NCBI RefSeq assembly: GCF_901000735.1
Contig: NC_081541.1
Coordinates: forward strand, 36,908,060-36,972,059
Source: Corylus avellana
Lineage: Eukaryota > Streptophyta > Magnoliopsida > Fagales > Betulaceae
DNA: 64,000 bases
Reading direction: 5' to 3'
Translations under genes and position numbers: made by a program
Shown: piece by piece, positions 21,107 through 32,358 of the stretch
Position numbering within the stretch: position 1 is the first letter of the stretch
Layout: each line of letters begins with the position of its first letter
Notes under the pieces: model-generated
What the model was told of the DNA's origin: nothing
Seen by the model: the letters and a program-made list of their open reading frames with translations, nothing else
The model's database searches: none

Positions 21107-22387
21107 CCAAAGCACTAAAAATTGGCTTAAATTATTTTCAAAACCGTTTTAAATAGGCTCTAATAAAGATTTGAAGAAAACCAAAATTTGACAACAAGGG
21201 GATGTCGTTTCAAAATTAGGATTTCCAACAATATTTACCCACTTGAATTATTAGCAATTTGAATAAATAATATAAAAGACCCCATATAAAATACACGTAC
21301 ATTTATAATGCCTAAAATGTATCTGAACATATAAATTTAATATAAAATTTTACGGTAAATACCCAAATTGGTAGTTGAAATACATTCTAGGACTCCTGAT
21401 CTACAGTGAAATTACTAGCGAAATTACATGCTTCATATGGTGCGTGTGGTGTGCTCCTAGGCTTCTAGCTAGCACTGATAACACGGTAATAAACCATTCT
21501 AAAAGCCTATGATTTGTCATGTTTCATAAACTGCAATTGCTCTTTATTCTTAAAATTTAGGATTAATTACTTTTTTAATAATACATTTTTATTTTTTTTA
21601 CATGTGATTCAAATCCTAAAACAAATGGTACTTGACTTATGAGAAAATACCAATTTAATACTTTCGTCACACGTGTTGCCACATACAAATGCCCCTTGTC
21701 CTAAAAAAATTATTAAAAATTATAAAATTATAAATAAATAAAAAAAATTAGAAAACTGAAACCTAAAGAAAATATTAAAAATTATGGGGGCCATAATTTT
21801 TACCTGCCTAGTGCATCCCCTCCATGATTAGTTTGTGGTACAAGTAAAAGCAAAGGGACAAGTTGAAATTCACATGCTAAACACCCACACATTAGTCAGA
21901 TGTTTCCTCTTTGAGTCTTTTGTCCTTCGTCCAACCCCCCCTAAAACCTAGGACGCGCGGAAAGGGCAATAGTGGTTGCGAACAGACAAGCAACTTCGCA
22001 ACGAGCCATACCCAACAAATTCAGACCCACTTTCGAGTACAGACTGTACAGTATCGGGTCACTGAACCCGGTTCTCGTTGGACACATAAAGCTGTACAAT
22101 TAATTTAATCAAAATATTGGTTTTTTTTTTTTTTTTTTTCTTGAATTCGAACAGTAAAGAAAATATCAGTAAAATATTTTAATCTCCAGTGGTAAAAAAA
22201 TAAATGGCTTGTGTAAAGTTTCAATGACCCAAACAACTGAAAATTAATGACTCATTCATTAAAAAGAAAAAAGAAAAGAAAAAAAAGAAATTGATATGTT
22301 GTGGGTGGAATCCTTGTGCTCATAATTAATGCTCCAATGTCGATATCTGAAGCATTTTCTTACGTACATAGGCTTTTAATTTGTTTC
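20661..22387. other. AT-rich intergenic DNA with poly-A and duplicated fragments
   Basis: A 46-base A run at 21060-21105 may be a retroposon tail, but its body is not recognised. Positions 21340-21515 match 43590-43745 inverted, and 21795-21890 match 42340-42430 inverted. A frame at 21911-22108 has normal-looking codons but no recognisable product. Confidence 0.45.
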
Positions 22388-22568
22388 GAAAAATGTTAGG
22401 CGTTTTTCTAGTGTTTTTTTGGTATTCTCTCAACTGTGATGTGGTTTTTAAAATTACCAATAGATTAAAAGTCAATAATAATAATCTCAAATTCAACGTT
22501 AATTTTAAAAGTCATATCACAGTTGGAAAGACACCAAGAGAACAGTAGAAGAACATTTAGCATTTTCC
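22388..22568. mobile_element. Mutator-type MITE with 9-bp target duplication
   Basis: 181 bp with ~70-bp terminal inverted repeats (GAAAAATGTTAGGCG... against the inverse of ...AACATTTAGCATTTTCC) and a perfect 9-bp direct repeat ATTTGTTTC (22379-22387 and 22569-22577). The size and 9-bp duplication fit non-autonomous Mutator-like elements. Confidence 0.8.
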
Positions 22569-22739
22569 ATTTGTTTCATAAATAGACCAAAAATTCCAAC
22601 TCAGCTTTCACATAGAAAGCGCAATGAGGCGAAGGTATGTCAAAAGTGTCCAAATTCCTAAATGGGTCCAAATTCTGCAACTTTTTCCATCCAATCTCCT
22701 CCGCGGGGAAGGTATGTGAACCCATTGATAGTCATAGAG

Positions 22740-22999
22740 ACACGCTTTGGGGGGAAAAAGGGGTAAATTGAGGCTTTGTTTCTTCCTTACGAGGTTAAAG
22801 CAATATTGTCGATCGACCCCACTTAGTAGTACCAACCAGAGTGATTTATATATTGATGTGGAGGGGCACAACCAAGGGGTGTTTACTGTCAAAAGTGCCT
22901 ATCATATTGCAAAGGATAGGGAGTTGCAGAGGCATGCAGAATGCTCTACCAAAGTGCAGGCTTCTAGTGAGATGTGGGGATGCCTCTTGAAGATACTAT
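22740..22999 (+). pseudogene. LINE ORF2 fragment upstream of the zinc-finger region
   Basis: The plus frame holds an isolated stretch with LLxPYEVKAI-like decayed sequence, then SSTNQSDLYIDVEGHNQGVF and TVKSAYHIAKDREL. That is the conserved segment between reverse transcriptase and zf-RVT in plant L1 ORF2. Both ends are abrupt and no poly-A follows. Confidence 0.6.
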
Positions 23000-24197
23000 T
23001 GGCGGAGCCAAGATTTTGGTTCAGGAAGTCAATACATCTTTTTATTTAGGAACATAAAAATTAAAATTGTCCAAAAATTAATTAAAAATATTTTTTAAAA
23101 AATATAACTAACAAAATAGATAAATAATTCAAAAAAATTAATTTTTTTCTAAAACATAGAAATCTAAGTTATAATTAATTTATTTTGTCACCCTAGAGTT
23201 TATTTATTCAATTGTCCTTGGATTTGGTTTATATCACTAGGATGGTAATGAGAATTTTCTTTTTTAAAGCGATGATCTATTGACATATTTGTTAAATTTA
23301 TCTCGATACGAGCTTGTTTAGAATTTGATTGAAGCTCAAAGAAGTTCTCCATAATCTTAGGTAATTACAATTATATATTTCATACAATTAAAAAAAATGT
23401 AACAAAAACTAAATTAATTTAACTAAGCAATCTAGACAAAAAAAAAAAACAAAAAAAAAAAAAAAAAAAAAAACAAACAAACAAACAAACAAACAAAAAA
23501 ACAAAAACAAGAACAAAAACAAAACAAAACCAAAAAAGGAGCATACTAAAAAAGTTTCAGTGTTTCGTAGAAGTTTAAATCGTAATTCATAATTTTATTT
23601 TTCATTGTCAATGCCCTTCTCTTACTCGGCATTTCCTTCTTGATTGGAATCTTATATACTTTAGGCTTTTGTTTTTAAAGTTGCCTTAAGTTTTTATTTT
23701 TATTTTTATGTCAAAAAAATGTTTTTATTTTTTATTTTTTGCAAGTAGTTGCCTTAAGTTGGTTTGGACTTTGGAAAGCATTTAGAGTTTGGTCTCGCAA
23801 CCAAATCCACAGGCCCAAAACGGTGGTCCGGGCCTTGTTTGGCTGGGCCAAATTTGGTTTTGTTTTGGGTTTTTTTGTTAAAACCCATGTGAATTTCTTG
23901 TTTGGCCCTTCTAGTCCAAAACTCAAAGTGAAAATGAAAATGGAGATGAACACCTTGAAATCTTGAGCTAGCCCAAATTTTTGTGTCTCAGCATCCAAAA
24001 CCCAAGGGTAAAATAATTGCCCAACAGACAGCTCATACATTTGCCTGACACCCATGCAAAGTAATGATCTAACCATTACCATGTGCTAGCCTGTCTCAGT
24101 GAAGTTGTGGTTCACAGTGAAAGTAAACAAATAGCAAAAACTTTCTTAAACAAAATTGAAATAATAGAAAATTTTTGTTAAAAAACAATAAAAATAA
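23000..24197. other. Intergenic DNA, no gene supported
   Basis: Includes a GGCGGAGCCAAG transposon-end motif at ~22999, and an A-rich (AAAC)n stretch at 23431-23535. No conserved reading frame. Confidence 0.45.
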
Positions 24198-24514
24198 GGG
24201 TTAAATACTTCAGACCCCCCTGGAGTTTCACAACTTTATTTTTTTCTCTCTAAAATTTCATTTTTATCATAGGAGGTCTCTGTGATTTTGATAATAGACC
24301 AAGTTAGTCCTCCGTCAGTTGACCGTTAGTTGACTTAACGGAAAGCCATGTGGACCAATCAAATGTTGACACGTGACACCCACTTAATTTTTTTTTTTTT
24401 AATTAAAAAAAGAAGTATTTTCTAAATTAAAAAAAAAAAAAAAATTGGGGGTGGCCGAGCCATCCCCTTTGGCCATGGGGGCCCCATCTGGCCGGATGGG
24501 GGTGGCCGTAACCC
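24198..24514. mobile_element. Mutator-like non-autonomous element, partial
   Basis: Starts GGGTTAAATACTTCAGACC, followed by GTTAGTTGACTTAACGGAAAGCC and a palindromic GGGGGTGGCCG/GGCCATCC cluster at 24449-24512. The same order occurs at 44769-45147. Only one terminus is recognisable. Confidence 0.5.
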
Positions 24515-24802
24515 TTTTTTTTTTTTTTTTTTTAATAATATGTTAAATATTACTTTAGTTGGATAAACCTCTATTTGTGAATCCAATATAAGTTAGATCC
24601 TCCAATGATTAATACCAATCATTGGCAATCATTTTTGATTTACACCAAAAGTTATTGTAAAAATAAGTACAAAAACAATTTTTATCACATTATAAACTTA
24701 TTTTCACATAGAAATCTGAAATAGAATTATTTTGAAAATCAAAAAATAAGAATTTGAAAACAAAAACAAAAACATGCCTAGCCAAACAAGGCATCTGTAC
24801 AC

Positions 24803-24907
24803 TTTTTTTTTTTTTTTGTAACATGTTCACACAAGAGGGTGATACGAACTAGTGATCACCGCTTCATGAGATGTGGTCTCTAACCGATTGAGCTACTTCT
24901 TGGGAAC
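24803..24907 (-). mobile_element. tRNA-derived SINE
   Basis: On the minus strand: AGTAGCTCAATCGGTTAGAG (A box), then TAGTTCGTATC (degenerate B box), ending in 15 A (T run 24803-24817). Short flanking repeats TGTACACTT lie on both sides. It is not a working tRNA because the acceptor stem is absent. Confidence 0.7.
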
Positions 24908-24969
24908 AATTGTACACTTGAGGTTTTTTTTTTTTTTTTTTTTTTTGAAATAGAAGAAAACTTCATTGA

Positions 24970-27900
24970 TTAAGCTGAATGATGTTGTGCTAGTACAAAA
25001 GATTGAATAGATGAGGGGTAATCTACCTCCCACAAATTCTCTCCCTGCAAGGACAAAGCTAGTTTGGCGAGCCTATGTGCCACCCCCTTCCAATCTAAGA
25101 AACTATTCAACTGCTGCTTTGCATCTACAATTAACGGTCCATAAGTGCCCCACCAAACCTCCATGCTGCACAAATGTTGGACCACTTCTGCCGCATCTCC
25201 TTCCAGTATTATCTTGCACCAATCCATTCTTTCACAGAGCTCCACCGCCTTCCACATCGCCATAGCTTCTGCAGACGCCGCATCACATAAGTATGATCTC
25301 TTACCACAAAAAGTGGCCAAGACCTGACCATCATGGTTCCGGGCTACCAAGCCCATCCTCATACAACCCTCTTTAGAATTGGTAGACGCATCCCAATTTA
25401 TTTTTACATAGCTTTCCGGAGGTCTCTTCCAGTCCATGACCAACTGGTTAGGGTCAGAGATAATAATGCCTTGCTTTTGTGTCTGCTCCACCTTCTCAAA
25501 AACATTTATCTGATCTCTCGCTCTCTATATAACTGCTGCAGGTGAAGACATTAATCCCTCAAACACCACCGAATTCCGGCGATACCACAGCTGTCGAGCA
25601 ACTGCCACAAAAAGCTGCACCTCCTTCTCCTCCAGCTTTCCGAACAGAAGCTCAAAAAGGTGGAGAAAATCGACTTCATTGCTTTGGCTTTTCTGCAAGG
25701 ACCTGCTACATTCTAGCCAGACATCTTGAGCAGAGGGACATCCCCACAAAATGGCCCGGTGTTTCTTCCTCTCTCTCACACAGCGGACATAATGGATCAC
25801 CTGTAGTATGACGACGGTAAAGATTTCCTTTTATGGGTAGTATGTTTTGGCAGGCTTTCCAAATAAAAAGCTGCTCAACCTTGAACTCTTCAATGCCCAT
25901 GTCCTTCTCCACGTATCACCATAACCCTCTTCCGATGAACATGAGCCTTTCCCCTCTTCCACCAAGGATTTTGCAAGATGGTATGCACTACGGATTGTAA
26001 ATATGCCATTCTTCATTCCCTCCTAGATCAGTTTATCTTGTTGTCCCCCAAGGCATATAACCATATTACATACCACCTTCACTTCCTCCTTCATAAAGAT
26101 TTCTTCTATGAGAGGGATATTCCACCAACGAGTGCTTTCATCCACAATATCTTTGACCCTAGCTTCCTAGCCGAGAATGCGAATAGGAGATTGCACCATA
26201 TGAGTCTTTTGTGTGGGGAGCCACCGATCACCCCAAATGTGGATGGAATGACCGTTCCCTACCCTCCATACTAAACTGGCTTGTAGCAATTGTCTCGCGT
26301 TCCAAATACTACGCCAAGCAAATGAAGGCCTAGTCCCCAAATTTGTGTCCAGAAATGTACCATTCGGAAAATACTTCGCCTGCAAAACTTGGGCAACAAG
26401 AGAATTTGGATTTTGAACTAACCGCCATCCTTGTTTTGTTAGAAGTGCTTGATTAAAGCTTTCTAAATCACGATACCCCAATCCTCCCCTTGCTTTTGTC
26501 AAACCCATCTTGTCCCAACCCATCCAAGCTACCTTTAAATTATTATCTTTATGCCCCTACCAAGACCTTTGCATCATCGAATTAATTCGCTTGCATAAAA
26601 CCTTTGGTAGTTTAAATACACTCATAGTGTATGTAGGGATTGCTTGAATGACCGACTTTAAGAGCACCTCCTTGCTGCCATGTGTTAGGGATTTCTCTTT
26701 ACATCCATTAATATGGTCCCATATATGCCCTTGAATATTTTGGAAAGACCGTACTCGAGACTTACCAATCAATGAAGGGAAACCTTAGTACTTTTTGTAA
26801 CTTTGGTAGAGTTCACTCCCACTAAAGCCTTAAAGTGAGCCCGAACTTTCACCTTGGTATTCTTACTGAAAAATAACGACGTTTTCTCCCTATTGAGCCT
26901 CTGCCCCGAGCAACTTTCATACATCTCAAGGATCTCCTGCATTTTATTCCATTCATCAATATTGGCCCTGCAAAGGAGCAAGTTATCATCTGCGAAAAAC
27001 AAATGATTGTGTCATACACCACCCCCAGATATGGGCAAACCTGTTATATTTCTTTGCAATTCAGCCTTACAAAGCATATGGCTTAGGCCGTCCACACATA
27101 AAATAAAGAGGTATGGAGAGAGAGGATCTCCTTGCCGCAAGCCCCTCGATGGAGTTATTTGACCGTGTGTCTGTCCTTTAACCAAAACTAAATATGACAC
27201 CATGCGCACACATGTCATGCTCTTTTGCACCCATCTTTAGCATAATCCTTTCCAAAAATCCTATTCCACTATGTCGTATGCCTTGCTCATATCCAGTTTA
27301 AGTGCCATGTATCCCTTACGACCCCTCATTCTTCCATTCATCATATGTAAGGCTTCAAAAGCCACCAATATATTATCAGTGATAAACCTACCTAGTACAA
27401 ATGCACTTTGATAGTGAGAAATAATATCAGGTAGCCTTTTTTTCATCCTATTTGCAATAGTTTTAGCAATAAGTTTATAAATTACATTGCAAAAACAAAT
27501 AGGTCTGAATTTAGTTACACAAGAGGGTTTCTTTTTTCTTTTTTCGGAATCAAGACAATATAAGTTTGATTTAAAACTGGATCAAAATTACCTCCATTTA
27601 GGAAACCGAGGACCGCCTCACAAACTTCTTGACTAACTATACTCCATGAATTCTAAAAAAAGCAGGCAGCATATCCATCTGGTCCTGGTGATTTCTAGGT
27701 GCCATTGTGACGTGCAAAATTTACTATTATTGGTTTATAATCCGACGATCTAGCCGCCAATACTTGCACTTCCACCTCTTGAAACAAAGCACACCATTCG
27801 ATATTTGCTAGGGCCCTATATAACCATTCTTTCATGAAGCCACCATCCTCCCTAGCATTTGACCACGTGAACTTTGATCCAACATAGCCTAGGTCACAAA

Positions 27901-28410
27901 GATTACATTCCTCCAACGTGGACCGAAATTGCTCCATTTAAATATCCTTTTTTTCAGCCCCTCCCCGCTTCTCGGTCATGTTCACAATCTCATTATAATC
28001 TCCCACACTAAACCAAGGCTTTGGTGGTTGATTTTTGAGAAATTTTAACAAATTCCATGCCTCATGTCTTCTTGCCAGCTCTGGATTACCGTAAAATCCT
28101 ATAAATTTCCATTCCATTCCTTCCTCCGGAACTTTACAACGGCATTTATATGGCATCGGGAAAAATTTTGAATAGTCAAATCACAGTCCTCGCTCCACAG
28201 TAATGCTAATCCACCACTCCTTCCAACTGAATCCACCACAAAAGAGCCCTAAAAACCAAGCTTTATACGAATCCATTCCATTTCTGTATGATTCCTTTTT
28301 GTCTCAATGAGAAACAAAAGGTCGGGTTTCTTTTCCATTGCCAGAAGACAAAGGTAACGAACTGTTTTAGAGTTCCCAAGCCCCCGGCAATTCCAACTAA
28401 TGAGAATCAT
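24970..28410 (-). pseudogene. L1 ORF2: endonuclease, reverse transcriptase, zf-RVT, RNase H (broken)
   Basis: The ATG at 28410 overlaps the ORF1 stop as ATGA. In order: AP-type endonuclease (ISWNCRGLGN, IETK, GRSGGLALLW, FYGNP, VGDYNEI, RSSDYKPI with the usual catalytic His replaced by Tyr); a deletion near 27690 joining it to the early reverse transcriptase ([15 protein letters not shown]); [26 protein letters not shown] and the FFADDNLL catalytic box (27002-26769); zf-RVT with CPLCEREEETPGHF (25912-25706); and RNase H (25491-24970) with NWDAS and a LEGDA motif. More than ten stops or shifts interrupt it. It is the source family for the fragments at 22740, 30370 and 53322. Confidence 0.85.
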
Positions 28411-29937
28411 GGTTGTTGGCGGGACTGCTTTGCAGCCTCCACCAATCCCATGATTTTTGGGTCATGCTTCCTGTCATTCACTCTAATCGCCACATCTCCA
28501 TCCTGTGATAAAGCCTTCAGGGGTCTTTGAATTTTTTCATTTCCTGGACTTTCCCTTGCTCTTTTCATCCACACTCTCAAACTATTCCCTGTTGGTGTTC
28601 CAGCCAATGACTGTCCTTCAATTTCTTGCCCTGGAGATTTTTCCCTCTTTCTTTTCGGCCCAACATATTCCTCCAATGCTACAGCCCGTGGCCCTACAGT
28701 AGGAACCTGTTCAATAGTGTTCCCTCTATTCTCCATTGGGCCCAAGTCATGGCCCACTTTTTTAGCAAAAGTTGGACCCTTGCCAGAAAGTGTTGTTATC
28801 TTCTCATCATTGCCCCTTGACTTCTCTCTCACAACATTAACTCCCCCATATTGTCCGCTCCTTTTCTCCGGAATAATTTCTATAGATTTCTGCCATGATC
28901 CCCTCCTAATATCCTCCTCATTACCATCGCGAAGATTCTGCCGTATCTTCTAGGGAATTCTTTTCCTTGGAGTAAGAGTTAGGGATTCTTTCCTTTTTTG
29001 GAGGGCTGACTCGACTAGGGTTTCCAATGGACCCACTGCTCGCTGCCTTATCCCTAGTGAAAGAATTTTAGAGGCCTTCTGACGGCTGTTCTGCCACCGT
29101 TGCATGTGCACTGGCTGCCATTTCGTGTTTCACCATTCCACTTCCTGCCATTTTCCTCATCTCCTCCGCCCGTAGACTCGGTCCCCATTGCTTCTCCCCT
29201 TCCAGCACATTCGCTCTCCTACTAGAATTCTCGGGACACCCTTTTGTTCCATGCAGGATTCGACCGCGGTGAAAACAGAATAGAAGGGTTTGTTCGTACT
29301 TGAGACTTACCCACACTGAATTGCCTCCCAGGATTAGTGTTCTTCCTTGCTCAAGAGGTTGTGTAAGGTCTAATGATACCCATAGACTGAGACTTCGTCC
29401 CCAACCTGCACCATCGCCCGCTACATCCACGTCCATCGGGTCACCTAGTGATCTTCTGAGTTTGGTGCCCACCGCTCTTGACATGCAAAGAAGAGGCAAG
29501 TCATGAACCTGGACCCAAAAAGGCGAATGCATGAAGTCCATACGTGTAGGAGGGACGAGTCCGTTAAACTTGTTTAGAGTCAAGATCTGCCGCTCAAAGG
29601 ACCAAGGTCTCCCTGCCATCACTCTCTCCTTGATCTCCACATCAGTGAATTCAAAAATCCACATATTTTCTTGTATTTCCTTAAAGGAGACACACCCTTT
29701 GGCACGCCGGATACGACTGATAACTGCTTTGAATGCCTCTTTGTTAAAAAAATTTTCTGCCCAAATCTTGCCTATCAGACAATTCTCTCCCCGTGTACGT
29801 ATCTCACCTACATCATCTTCCGTGATAGTGATCCCCTCCAGTTCTCCTTTGGTTCGCTTTACCCCTCTGCCCATATTGTCACCACGTTCTGCCATCAGTT
29901 CTTTCTGTTCAGAGATTACTCCACAATCACTCCACAT
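28407..29937 (-). pseudogene. L1 ORF1: DUF4283 nucleic-acid-binding protein (broken)
   Basis: The frame from 29937 holds a DUF4283-type domain: CLIGKIWAENFFNKEAFKAV, MWIFEF, RPWSFERQILTL, FWVQVHDLP. After it comes a zinc-knuckle position where CFHRGRILHGTKGC has lost its second Cys. The frame stops at 29068. The low-complexity C-terminal part resumes at 28832 and ends with the stop at 28407 that overlaps the ORF2 start. ORF1 proteins of this family coat the LINE RNA (family knowledge). Confidence 0.8.
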
Positions 29938-30052
29938 CTGTTAATAGGATTGGAGACTAACCCTCTACACCAACAGTTTCCTTGAGGATGCCGTACAGAG
30001 ATCCTGATGAAACTCTAGTAAGAGGACGAAGGCTGTTAATTGTACACTTAAG

Positions 30053-30369
30053 TTAGTGATATTCAAAAAGTCAAAAAAATAAAACTTAATTAAACTTTGC
30101 GTTTAATATATAAAGGGGTATTGTGGGTCAAGTTGCATCGTCTTCCTCCTTCATCTCTAACCTAAACCTAAAAGTTGAAAGGCTGAAACTATGGCAAAAA
30201 AAAATTCAAAATCTTCCAATGCTGCTTGAGTCATTTGCCCATGATGAGTGAGTACCAATTGTCCCAAATGCGTGGTTGAGGGTGGGCGATGAGATAATTC
30301 GAAAATTTTATAGTTGGATAAAAAAAAAAAAAAAAAAATTGGGGAGTTGAAGGGGAGGGGTGAAAAAAA
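30053..30369. other. Intergenic DNA, no gene seen
   Basis: Pre-insertion flank of the L1 plus an A run at 30320-30338. No feature supported. Confidence 0.4.
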
Positions 30370-30890
30370 CTTTATTTAGAGAGCATGCCATGAGATCCTA
30401 CCTACTAAGGCCAACCTCAGCAAATGAAAGGTAATAACTAATGCTCTGTGTCCTATCTGTGGTTTAGATGAAGAAACCAGTTTCCACATCCTGTGGGACT
30501 GCCCCTGTGCGAGGGATGTGTGGGGTGTTTTAGAAAAGCTCCTCCTATGGGCCAACTTTTTTTGAAGTGGTGGAGGAAATGTGTTGTGAAGGAAAGTGTG
30601 GTTCCATACGAATGATGTGTTGCATGGTGAATCCTTCACCCACCCGAATGCACTGGTCCAACAAGCCATGGGCTGGCGTCCTTGAGCTGATTTCTCTGTG
30701 GCAAATGCACAAACCATAGTGGATCATCCCCACAACGAAGAAGAACTGCCCAGATGGGTCGCTCCGCACCAAGGCTGGTTGAAAATGAACTATCCAAAAT
30801 GTGGACTAATTTTGTTTTGGGACATAAAGACTTTGTTGCATGACTTTTCACAGTGGCAGGTTCAAAGAAAGCTGCAGAGGAGAGCAAGAT
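30370..30890 (+). pseudogene. LINE fragment: zf-RVT and start of RNase H
   Basis: A plus frame reads RACHEILPTKANLSK, stop, then NALCPICGLDEETSFHILWD. This is the zf-RVT domain with its CPxC...H...C ligands. About 200 bp on come PRWVAPHQGWLKMN, the first strand of the RNase H domain, then decay. It is truncated at both ends. Confidence 0.65.
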
Positions 30891-31519
30891 GGAGGAAGTG
30901 GATTAATTTTGTTTTGTTTGTAAATGTAATATTTTTGTCCTTAATTAGTTTCTATCATGTGGGCTTTGTGTATGTTCTTCCTTTTAAGTTTATAAAAAGA
31001 GTTTGTACTTTGTGCTTTTTGTAACAAATCAATATAGAATATTAGCATCCCTATACCTCTATGATTGACTCATTGGTGGATAATTTTTTTGGATCTTTAG
31101 TTGAGTTTTCCTTGCAAATTGTTATGTCAAGTCTCTAGAAAACTACCATTTGATTTACAACTTTTAGGATGATGATTAATGACAAAACTCACCTGCAAAT
31201 GAAACCTATGCAAACTGTTGCTTATAATTTTTATGAAGAGAATTAGGCCCCCCTAAAAAACATTGGTCTGATTTATTTTTTTGGTCTTTTAGCATTAGTA
31301 GCGTTAATTGGTGGAGCATTTTATCAAAGCAGTATGCAAGTACAAAATAAGTTGCCACCCTTTCAATGTGTACTCTGAAGGCAAGAAGATAAACCCCCAC
31401 TTGAAATTACTATGAATACTAGAAGAATATGAATGAATTGAGCTTTGGGTATCAACACAATTAGATCCGACAACCACCATGAAATACATTAAAAACATAG
31501 AGATATGAATAAGATTTAC
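30891..31519. other. Intergenic DNA, no gene supported
   Basis: AT-rich. Minus-strand frames at 31206-31520 have no recognisable domain and would be intronic if the exon at 31520-31570 is real. Confidence 0.35.
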
Positions 31520-31570
31520 TGGAAGATAGAAGGCGATAGAGCAGCAGAGCTGGGAGAGTTGTAGCCCCAT
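31520..31570 (-). CDS. Possible first coding exon with N-myristoylation motif
   Basis: On the minus strand an ATG at 31570 opens 17 codons (MGLQLSQLCCSIAFYLP) ending exactly at a GTAAAT splice-donor-like site. The start matches the MGxxxS myristoylation consensus followed by Cys-Cys, as in membrane-anchored plant kinases and small GTPase-like proteins. Upstream (31571-31750) is a CT-rich stretch like a plant 5' leader. No second exon was found, so this may be a relic or chance. Confidence 0.25.
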
Positions 31571-31887
31571 CAGATCCGGCTACCGGAGATAAGGAGCCTG
31601 ATTTTTCTTTGTTTCTGATTTCTATAGGTTAGAGAGTACTCGCCGAAGGTGGGGGGAGAGAGAGAGCAGCCGGGAAGAGTGAGGAGAAGAGGGAAAATGA
31701 AAATGCAACCTGAAATGCCTAAAATGAAAATGAAAATAAATTACTCACTCAGGCGCTTTCAATTTTCTTTTTATTTATTAAAAAGCTGGTTAATCTAACA
31801 GTTGCCCAAAACAGAAAGTCATTCATAGTTTCAACTCAGAAGCTTGTTGCCAAAAAAAGAAAGTCCTGCACATTGGAACATGTACAT
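31571..31887. other. CT/GA-rich stretch, possible 5' leader
   Basis: On the minus strand CTCTCTCTCTCCCCCC-type sequence precedes the candidate exon. No other feature. Confidence 0.3.
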
Positions 31888-32227
31888 CAAATTAACGTGT
31901 ACGTCAACCAGCTATTATTCATGAAGAATCAGAGTAAAAAACAGAGGGACCACAATCCTAATTCCTAATGTGGAAAATAAAGGGACCACGATCCACAATC
32001 CAAAATCAGAGTAAAAAATAGAGGGCGCATGTGGTGGTGGATATGTTGTAGGAATGAGCTAGCTTGGGTTAATTATTTACTACTTTTATTCCTGCAATAA
32101 TGCATGCTTGGGTTTCAGCTTCATTAATCTCTTTCCTTATCAGATAATTATGGGGTAAACAGATTAATGGGATATATCATATATGTAATGTAATTTCCAT
32201 TAATCATTTTCAATATTAAGAGAAGCA
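31888..32227. repeat. Duplicated block, copy 2 (partner 20320-20660)
   Basis: Ends in AATATTAAGAGAAG at the 5' boundary of the second L1, which fixes that boundary to within a few bases. Confidence 0.85.
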
Positions 32228-32358
32228 TTGCCAAAATATAAAATCTGCCAGTGTTCCGTAGAGTTTCTTTCTGAGAGACTACTGGGTGTGAGGGAAACGT
32301 CTCCTATCGGGTTTCTTGAGAAGGAGGTTTATTGGGGAATCTTACTGGAACTGGGTTC

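Larger units (their letters stand above)
24923..30037 (-). mobile_element. Full-length plant L1 LINE with target duplication
   Basis: 5.1 kb bounded by 15-bp direct repeats AATTGTACACTTGAG (24908-24922) and AATTGTACACTTAAG (30038-30052), 14 of 15 identical. It has a poly-A tail at the 3' end (T run 24925-24946), ORF1 with DUF4283 and a zinc knuckle remnant, and ORF2 with endonuclease, reverse transcriptase, zf-RVT and RNase H. The presence of the 5' leader shows it was inserted at full length and decayed afterwards. Confidence 0.9.
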
